The position numbers and the translations under genes are program-made. 64,000 nucleotides of DNA from Ptychodera flava (taxonomy: Eukaryota; Hemichordata; Enteropneusta; Ptychoderidae), in NCBI RefSeq assembly GCF_041260155.1, contig NC_091930.1, positions 38,566,437 through 38,630,436 of the forward strand. The letters run 5' to 3'. Shown in pieces: positions 50,808 to 64,000 of the stretch. How positions within the stretch are numbered: the stretch's first letter is position 1; each line of letters opens with the position of its first letter. The notes under the pieces are model-generated. The model was not told the DNA's origin, ran no database searches, and saw only the letters and a program-made list of their open reading frames with translations.

Positions 50808-51479
50808 GGTTCCAAGACAAGAAATTGACCATTTTAAGCTAACAATTCTCTAGTGGTTAATAAGCTCAGAACCCCCGTAAATTATATATTTTCGAAAAGC
50901 CTAGATATAGGGGAACATTTTGGTCACCATAGTGTCACCATTGTTTACATAACTATCACTTGACAGGTAATTTGCATAACCTTTAAAAAAACGGTTTTCC
51001 CCGTTTTGTTTCAATGCTTTGAGATATGTGGCATGTGAGTGCAAGCTATCCTACAGGTCTTCAAAAGTGTGTCTCAGAATTTTTTTAAACCTTCTCAAAC
51101 ATTTTTTATGCCAGAAAACTTCCAGAGCAGTGAATTTTACCATAGTTGATTTCTTTAAAATTGTGCTCCAAAAAAAACTAAGCAAGATATAAAAAATCTG
51201 AGACACACTTTGAAAGAGCATTGTGACAGCTTGCATTTCAGCAAGTTTGAGTCAGATATTTTGAAGTATTGAGACAAAACATAGGGAAAACCGACTTTTG
51301 AAAGGTTATGCAAATTATCTTGTCACGTGATAGTTATGTAAACAATGGTGACACTGTGGTTACTAAAATGTTTCCATATATGTAGGCTTTCAGAAAATGT
51401 ATACTTTACGGGGGTTCTGAGTTTATTAACCGTTAGAGAATTGTTAGATTAAAAAGGTCACATATCTTGTCTTGGAACT
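50808..51479. mobile_element. 672-bp TTAA-flanked foldback element
   Basis: Arms of about 330 bp: GGTTCCAAGACAAGAAATTG, TAACAATTCTCTAG, TCAGAACCCCCGTAAA, ATTGTTTACATAACTATCAC on the left and their complements on the right (TTTACGGGGGTTCTGAG, AGAGAATTGTTAGA, CTTGTCTTGGAAC). TTAA lies at both borders (50804-50807, 51480-51483). Different in sequence from the foldback at 38915, with the same target preference. No coding content. Confidence 0.8.
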
Positions 51480-51483
51480 TTAA

Positions 51484-52138
51484 GTATTTAGCATATACTC
51501 TGTAATATATGAATGAGTAGGTATTTGCTCTGTTCTTTCCCGCCGTCATTTTAATAGAAAAACTTGAAGTTCAGTGAGCCATGGTCTGCAAATACCCAAA
51601 CATTTGCACTGTAAACATGTAATAAATAACTTACCCAATCAAAACTGTGGGAGTGCCTTCAGTACCCACTCAGAATTCAATGGAATCATCGTTCACGAAA
51701 GCTGATAACAAAAGCGGGAACACATTATTCCAAAAATTTTAGACGTGAAAACGCGTCGTACTGTATATTATTGTGTTTGCGTTTCCGTAATAATATAATA
51801 ACAGAGCCCCTTGGTGAAACAATGCAAGCGCGACGTGATCGGAGTATTTTTCAGTCAGGCTTGCGGTGTATTCTGCTGTCCTAACGCTCGCAAGGCGCCC
51901 GTACAGGGACGGCTGCAGAATGATACACCGCAAGCCGTCGTGCAAATACCTCGAGTAAGCTTACATCGTACTTGCACTGTCTCTCTTGCACTGCGTTCCG
52001 TTGATATTATTCTTTATTAGTGTAAAGGTCAAATCATTGACAACAGTGCTGTGTTCCTCGACAGGGAACAGATTAACATTGGAGACCGCGCTATATGTAG
52101 GTCTAACTGTGGGGCTGGCATAGGGTTGTTGTCGGAAA
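51484..52138. other. Spacer, no gene recognised
   Basis: An imperfect hairpin (CTTGCGGTGTATTCTGC at 51858, GCAGAATGATACACCGCAAG at 51915) and a piece of the duplicated spacer (GTGTAAAGGTCAAATCATTG at 52020, as at 61593). Nothing else identified. Confidence 0.4.
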
Positions 52139-52290
52139 GGTTTTGGTCACAAAGAAAGAACTGCAAAATGTCACCGCTCTCGTCCTGTCGGTAGTTTTCA
52201 TCCACTCAACCACTGAACGAAGCAATCAGACTACAAATAAGTAGTTGAGGTCACGCCGGTTTGGTTTCGCCGTTGATACAAGCTACTTTG
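52139..52290. repeat. Direct repeat, upstream member
   Basis: GGTCACAA, GAACGAAGCAA, CAGACTACAAA, GGTCACGCCGGTTT and TACAAGC.ACTTT recur in the same order at 53341-53500, on the far side of the carboxylesterase exon relic. A tandem duplication around that exon. Confidence 0.6.
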
Positions 52291-52303
52291 TCTCTTGTCC
52301 ATG

Positions 52304-53323
52304 TTTTGTTGCTGCCGAAGACCCGAAGAAATCGTTTCGGGAAAACTGATAGGCGAGTCGATGGATATTCCCACAGGGATGCGACATCGGGAGCAAAGTA
52401 CACATATTTTATTTATTTACACGTTATTCAAAGAGGGTGGTCTGATTTACAAACTGTTTGTAAATTTACATCGGAGCCCTCAGAAATATACATCATCACT
52501 AGAAAATAATCTGTCCTGCGTTAAATACATATGACACAGATTGGGACAGATGGGAAAAAATTAATCTAAGGAAGAACCTTCACACTTATATTTAGTAAAC
52601 AAAAACCCAAGCAGTCGTTTTTTGAATAGTGGCGCATTTTCAACATTTCTTATATAAGGGGGAAGATCGTTCCATATTACAGTAGCACGGTAAATGAAAG
52701 TTCTTTGTCCAGCAGATGTCTTAAAAGAAGGTGCATATAAATTATCGTTACTTGAGCTGTGTGTGTTGAAATTGCTCATTTCTGCGACATAGCGGAACTT
52801 GTCTAAATAACCGGGTGCAAGACCATTGGGGATTTTAAATGTCATTACAGCGACAAAAAATCTATACGAAAGTCAGTGGATAGCCAATTCAGACTTAAAA
52901 GAGAACTCGGGAAGACACAGGTAAATCAATACCTAGAATGACCAGAGCAGCTCTTTTTGAAGCTTATAAATTCTTAGAAGATTGGTCTTTATTGTGTGTC
53001 CCAATACAGTATAACAATAATCAAATACAGACAGAAAAGTGGCATTATAAACCAGAAGAAGAACGTTAAGTGGAGTCAAAGTGCGCAGCTTTCGCAAGAC
53101 GCCAATTTTAGATGACAATTTCTTACATAAGGTGTCAATATGAGTGTCCCAACTTAGTATACTGTACATATTCAGGGTGTACCATACGCCAAACAACCGG
53201 TTGGTGGCATGCGATTTCGACCACCCCAGACCGACGTTCGGTGGGATGGCGTGTATAGAAGGACAACTACTTTCGAATCAGCTTGTATTAAAGCTGGCGT
53301 ATATGTAGCCTTTTTTGTCGAAT
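52304..53323 (+). pseudogene. Diverged carboxylesterase first exon, split by a LINE
   Basis: Left part (to 52408) reads EEIVSGKLIGESMDIP and on to REQST; right part (53166-53323) reads IQGVPYAKQPVGGMRFRPPQ and WDGVYRRTTTFESACIKAG before a stop. These align with the start of exon 1 in the main genes ([47 protein letters not shown]). The word ACATATT is present on both sides of the inserted LINE (52402-52408, 53166-53172) as a target duplication. No further exons follow before copy 4, so this is an exon relic of another, quite different carboxylesterase. Confidence 0.8.
52409..53165 (-). mobile_element. 5'-truncated LINE inserted in the exon relic
   Basis: Minus-strand frames read LSWDTHIDTLCKKLSSKIGVLRKL, LSVFDYCYTVLGH, LYAPSFKTSAGQRTFIYR and WNDLPPYIR, the C-terminal part of a Jockey/CR1-type second ORF; one frame break is evident. 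The (AAAT)n tail is at 52409-52419. The family differs from that at 34175 but the tail type is the same. 7-bp target copies ACATATT. Confidence 0.85.
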
Positions 53324-53479
53324 AGATTTGGGTTATTAACTAGGTCACAAGGAAAGGCCAGCAAAAGGTCACTTCGCTCGCCCTGTCTGTATTTTTCATC
53401 TAGTGAACGAAGCAAGCAGACTACAAACTTTTTAAGTAGTTAAGGTCACGCCGGTTTCATGTCGTCGTTGGTACAAGCG

Positions 53480-53711
53480 ACTTTATTTCTGATTAGAAAT
53501 TGGAGCGTACACTGAAGAATTTCTTTAGTACCAATCGCAAAAGGTTATTTAAAACTTTACGTTAAATATCCCATTCTCGAATAGTGATATGCATATTAAA
53601 CCTACTGGTTATGAAACGACTCAAAAAGCAAGGCTGGTACGCAGATGGGGAGAGGAATTACTGACTGAAAGAGTTGGATTCCGTCGGTGTTTTTACAGAA
53701 TGATTTGGTTC
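53480..53711 (+). other. Distal part of copy 4 upstream region
   Basis: GGAGCGTACA, AAAATATCCCAT-like wording, GATATGCATATTAAACC and CAAAAAGCAAGGCTGGTA match 41915-42130 and 63505-63740. The match stops at about 53711 and resumes at 55093, with a LINE between. Confidence 0.65.
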
Positions 53712-55092
53712 TTTGTAGTCTTTTTTTTCTTTTATTAAACGAGTCACAAACATGGGAGGAAAAGAAAATATATTACATCAGTCTAATTATTTCCTCAAAC
53801 CTCTGTAAAAATGTTACATCCTCATTATTACTTCGTAAACTTTTTTTCAATTTTCAATCGTAGTACCATTTCACTTTTTACAAGATTTTCTATGGAGATA
53901 GTAGATCCTGATGTCCAATACTTATGGATACTCCATTTACCTAACAAAATCAGAAGCTGTATACTATAGCAATCTATCTTGCTTGAAATATTTTGAGATG
54001 CTCAGTGCACACAATATTTTGTTCAGAGACCTCATATCAAAGTTGCATAATTTTGAAATAATTCCCGATATAAATTTCGAGCATTTTAAAGCTAGTTCAC
54101 AATTTAAATGTCTGTGCTTAGTGGAGTCAATTTGCCTACATATAGAACATTCCATAGTTTCTCTTTTCTCAGTGAATACAATACTTGTTGCATGGAATTA
54201 ATCGATGCAAAATTTTCCACTGAAAATCTCGCAACTTTATTTCTTTCGTGACACTTAACACATTTTTCCAGATACTACGGCATCTGCTCTCAAAGTTCAT
54301 TGCAACAATGTGTAATTTCTGTCTCCACTTGTTAAGTTTCGATGTTGCCTGAATCGAATGTCGCTGTATTAGTTTATTGTAGAGTAACTTACATGTTAAT
54401 TTATGTACTGGAGTCCTGTCCCATTAAAGATAACACTGTAGCTATCATTGGGAAGCATAACAACATAAAAACATTTCACTCGGTTAGCCCACTGGTAAGT
54501 CAGTGGTGTATTAGCTAACTTATCAGCTTTGTTGGCTAAATACGATGCATGTACAACGTTGACATAAAATCTTGGTCAAAAGGACAATATATTTTCTGGC
54601 AACGTGTGCCAAAAGTCATGTTGCTGTAAAATTATTGACGTGTTATCTAAATGAAAATATGAGAGTGGAAGAGCTGACCAAGTTGCACCATTGCTACAAA
54701 ATATTCGTTTACCCACATTACTTGTCGAGCTTGGACCTGACACTTAACATGTATGTGTCTTAGACCTCCAACACAGTAATCTCTCACAAGAACATTTTTT
54801 GAGATACGACGGTTTCTTCTGACAAAGCTGTCAACAAGGTCCTGAATGCGTGCACAAACATCCTACGGGCATTGCGATAACCGACGAAAGATATAGAATC
54901 TTAGAAACGGCCAAAGCTTTCGTCAATAAAACCCTCCCATAGAAGGCTAAATGCCTACGAGACCAAGAGTTCAAAACATTCTCTAGGGCCTTAACTTTTG
55001 AATCCCAACTATATCATGACTATTTTGAAGACAACCAAGCCACATGGCTTTTGTCTTTTTCTCACTAAGTCTCAGCCTACTAAGGCGATAAA
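53712..55092 (-). mobile_element. L1/Tx1-type LINE 3' fragment, broken
   Basis: Minus-strand pieces read KALAVSKILYLSSVIAMP (near 54900), RRISKNVLVRDYCVGGLRHI (near 54790), WDRTPVHKLTCKLLYNKLI (near 54400), LRDFQWKILHRLIPCNKY (near 54220) and CSICRQIDSTKHRHLNCE (near 54140): the thumb and C-terminal zinc-finger region of L1/Tx1-like reverse transcriptases. Several stops and shifts break it. It splits the upstream region of copy 4, about 0.3 kb before its ATG. Confidence 0.75.
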
Positions 55093-55301
55093 ACATATCA
55101 ATGTAGACTTTATGAATCCATCTGAGCATTCTCTAAATGAAAACAACGTGAGGTCTCGGCTGTAAAGATAATGTTTACGTCACCCAAATCGTTCTCAACT
55201 TTGAGCCCAACCCTATAAACAACTGCTGACTTGTTAACAGTCATACGTTTACATTCACGGCGAACGCTCCCATTCGCCACTTCAATATTTTCTGTACTGA
55301 T

Positions 55302-55321
55302 ATGCAAATAGGTTATATTTT
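55302..55321 (+). promoter_or_regulatory. Octamer + TATA-like pair before copy 4
   Basis: ATGCAAAT (55302-55309) and TATATTTT (55314-55321), the same spacing as before copy 3; about 90 bp before the ATG. Likely core promoter with a POU-factor site; inference from conservation among paralogues only. Confidence 0.5.
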
Positions 55322-55407
55322 GTCAGACTTGTGTCAACTGTCATCTCAGAACCGTGTCTGAGTCGGTATCCCGTGGACACTATTCGCCGCTTGCAGGATA
55401 AATTATT

Positions 55408-60253
<4,846 letters not shown>

Positions 60254-60285
60254 GTACAAATGAATCAAAATGCGTATTTCCACAA

Positions 60286-60291
60286 AATAAA
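60286..60291 (+). terminator. Poly(A) signal of copy 4
   Basis: AATAAA 33 bases after the TAA stop; it gives a very short 3' untranslated region. Confidence 0.55.
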
Positions 60292-60319
60292 AAGACCTGA
60301 CATTTTTTTCGTATTTTGT

Positions 60320-61462
<1,143 letters not shown>

Positions 61463-61714
61463 CGCAATCTGTCATCGACTCCTCGCTACTTTAAAATGTG
61501 TTGAACAGACCAACTTGAATCAACATACGAGCTCGGTTCTGACGATGATGAAGTGCGCTCAACTATCCCTTACTACGATCTTAAATATATGTGTAAAGGT
61601 CGAATCATTGATAACAGTGCTCTGTACAAATAAAGCCTTATAAATAGAAAACCATCAAAATAAATCAAATGATTTCATGAGCTGCATTGTTGTAAGTGTA
61701 AATGATATATCACT

Positions 61715-61896
61715 ATGTATGTATGTATGTATGTATGTATGTATGTATGTATGTATGTATGTATGTATGTATGTATGTATGTATGTATGTATGTATGTAT
61801 GTATGTATGTATGTATGTATGCATGCATGCATGCATGTATGTATGTATGTATGTATGTATGTATGTATGTATGTATGTATGTATGTATGTATGTAT
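61715..61896. repeat. (GTAT)n microsatellite
   Basis: GTAT units with a GCATGCAT interruption; counterpart of 40233-40476 in the other spacer unit. Confidence 0.95.
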
Positions 61897-63981
61897 GCCT
61901 GTCATGAGAGCCATTCCGAAAGCAGGAAACAAATCGTCATATTGTCCTTGCTATCATGTGTTATTAATGTTATTACACCGAACACAATATTTTGTCCGAA
62001 CTTACGCGTAAAATGATGGTTACCAAATGTTTGTTTTGCAGAATTGTAAAGACTGACCTTTTTGAAAAGTAATTTAAATCGTGACTAGATAAATTGACAT
62101 TCCTACTGTATCTCATAAGGAAAAAATACTCGTGTATAGTATTTCAGGAACTATGTTAAAAATCATTCAATTTGACCCAGACACAGATTCTTTTGAAATG
62201 TTTAAAGGGTGAAAATACGTTTCTGCGTTTTGACTGCAGGGAACATGCGCATACAGATTAAACATTCATTAAATTCTGAAAGATTGAACACCGGGCATTT
62301 CGACTTAATTTTAGAAGTAAAACTCAACAGAACAGAGTCGAAGTATGCAAAGATGGGAAGTATGAAAGAGGAAGTACGCAAGACGGGAAATGTGTCAAAA
62401 GTCAGAGAATAAGGAACTATAATACATTGATAATAAAATAGTATAATTCGTGGGAACCTATTTCATGGCTTCAGCAACTCGTTCAACATACTGACTGCCA
62501 TACCATCTTGTCATGTGAAATGCTTCCTTTTGTACTTCATCTGTCTGTAGTTGATTCGATCGTAGGGCAGGCACAAGACAGAAAGATCCTCCGTAAATAC
62601 GGCGCTCTCTACACTCCCCTCGGAGTCGGAGCGATGGATCTTTCGGCGTAAGCAGGCACGAGCAACGAGCAATAAACTAAGAATGAAAGCAAGCATTGAA
62701 GATAAAATATAATTAACTCTACTAGTTTGATCATAAAACACAATTATAATCCTAAATGTATAAATATATGTTTGAATCCATTTAAGGGAATCTCAAATCG
62801 TACAACAGTTGCCCAGACTGGACATTTTGAACAGCTGACTTAAAAGTAACGTTCAGATAACTCGTTTACCACAGAGAATTTTTCTGATCAATTTATTGCA
62901 CCTATAACGTCTTGTGTAGAAATCGCAGGCTGTCTTGGTGCTGAAATCTCAACACAGTTATTTAAGAGCACAAAGCGTGGTCGTATAGTCAGATTCCGCG
63001 GTAACTGCCATAAAGGAGTTTATAGTCATTGCACGTTCTTGAACAGTAGGTGATTCTGGCAAAATTGTATTGAGAATGACTTCAAATCTCCCCCCCCCCA
63101 TGAAAACGAAAACGTTTGGAAGTAGGAAAATCAGACAACAGCGTTATAATATGAACATATTCTTGACACCAATAAATTGCTGACTGGCATTCTTTTACCT
63201 GTTGACATGTTTCAAAAAATCAACATAAAATCTGAGTGGTGATCAATTATCACTCACATGGAAGTTTTCAATGACGTAACAGTGAGTGGAGTTACCAGTT
63301 ACCCTGACGTTTCCCATCCCCGGCTTACAGATCGACTGTGCAAAGTTCTGACGGTTGTCAAAATAGACCGAGATACTATACCCCTATTGCTTAATGGGTT
63401 TCTTTGTTTTCGTACCCGTAAGTTAAGCTACAGTCAGTCAGGTCACCTGACAACGTGATTGGAAAGACTCAAATAAGCATTTGGTGAATATTGACTTCTG
63501 TGATCAGAAGCTGGAGCGTACAAGAATTTCGGTGGACCTAACAAAAACGCAATTCAAAGTCTTTGCGTAAAATATCCCATACTCCGAGTCTGGAATAGTG
63601 ATATGCATATTAAACCGACTGGTATGAAACCACTCAAAAAGCAAGGCTGGTAGGTAGATGGGGATAGGAATTATTAAACCCAAAGAGTTTCGTTGCATTC
63701 CGTCGGTGTCTAAGCAGACGCTTTCGAATAATTTGGTTCATCAAAGATTTTATGAATCAATCTGAGCATTTTCTCAATGAAAACATCTTGAGTTCTTGGC
63801 TGTGAAAATAACCTATACTCTAACCGAATCGTTGTCAAGTTGTACAGCCCCGCCCTACAAACGTCAGCTGCCGATGTCACTGATGTTTACACTGGTTGAC
63901 CTGTGAACAGTCTTAAGTTTACTCTGTGTCCAATTTATGGCAAACGCTCCTATTCGCCACTTCAAGATTTTCTGTACTGAT

Positions 63982-64000
63982 ATGCAAAGAGGCTATATTT
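63982..64000 (+). promoter_or_regulatory. Octamer-like + TATA-like pair at the edge
   Basis: ATGCAAAG with one change from the octamer, then TATATTT four bases later, in a sequence otherwise like the promoter regions of copies 3 and 4. Confidence 0.45.

Overview
The window is animal nuclear DNA. It has introns with GT-AG and GC-AG borders, non-LTR retrotransposons, MITEs, foldback elements, tRNA-derived SINEs and many long microsatellites. A receptor with a somatomedin-B domain and seven membrane helices, next to tandem type-B carboxylesterases, fits a marine invertebrate (hemichordate, cephalochordate or lophotrochozoan). The sequence alone does not settle the species. No bacterial, CRISPR or clear retrovirus-like feature was seen.

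Left part (1-17.6 kb): a TIR transposon with internal tandem monomers (341-1957); a decaying SMB + 7TM receptor gene (2086-5852) whose intron holds a Helitron/HINE-like tandem array; three more HINE-like arrays of two families (6.2-11.2 kb); a broken CR1-group LINE on the minus strand (11.3-13.6 kb); two tRNA-derived SINEs; and MITEs.

Main part (17.6-64 kb): a tandem cluster of four paralogous carboxylesterase (alpha/beta-hydrolase, cholinesterase-like) genes, all on the plus strand with the same eight-exon structure: copy 1 (17655-24859), copy 2 (27748-37364), copy 3 (42452-50170) and copy 4 (55408-60253). The upstream region of a fifth copy runs off the right edge. Only copy 4 is open throughout (594 residues; signal peptide, HGGGF oxyanion hole, Ser208/Glu344/His462 triad, hydrophobic C-terminal tail). 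Copy 1 carries several one-base indels and a damaged splice donor. Copy 2 has three one-base deletions in exon 1. Copy 3 has a stop codon directly before its nucleophilic serine. A fifth, diverged carboxylesterase exon lies at 52.3-53.3 kb, split by a LINE with a 7-bp target duplication.

The copies are mosaics: 5' parts pair as 1/2 and 3/4, while 3' parts (exon 7, exon 8 and flank) pair as 1/4 and 2/3, so exchange took place around the microsatellite-filled intron 6. Intron 2 begins with GC instead of GT in all four. Copies 1 and 2 carry HGGSF in the oxyanion hole, the position changed in insecticide-resistant mosquito acetylcholinesterase (G119S). The introns and spacers hold TTAA-flanked foldback elements, a 213-bp MITE with 4-bp target duplications, two near-identical recent LINE insertions, an L1/Tx1-type LINE fragment and a (CTAC)n array of about 1.4 kb. 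All calls come from reading the sequence; no database search was possible.
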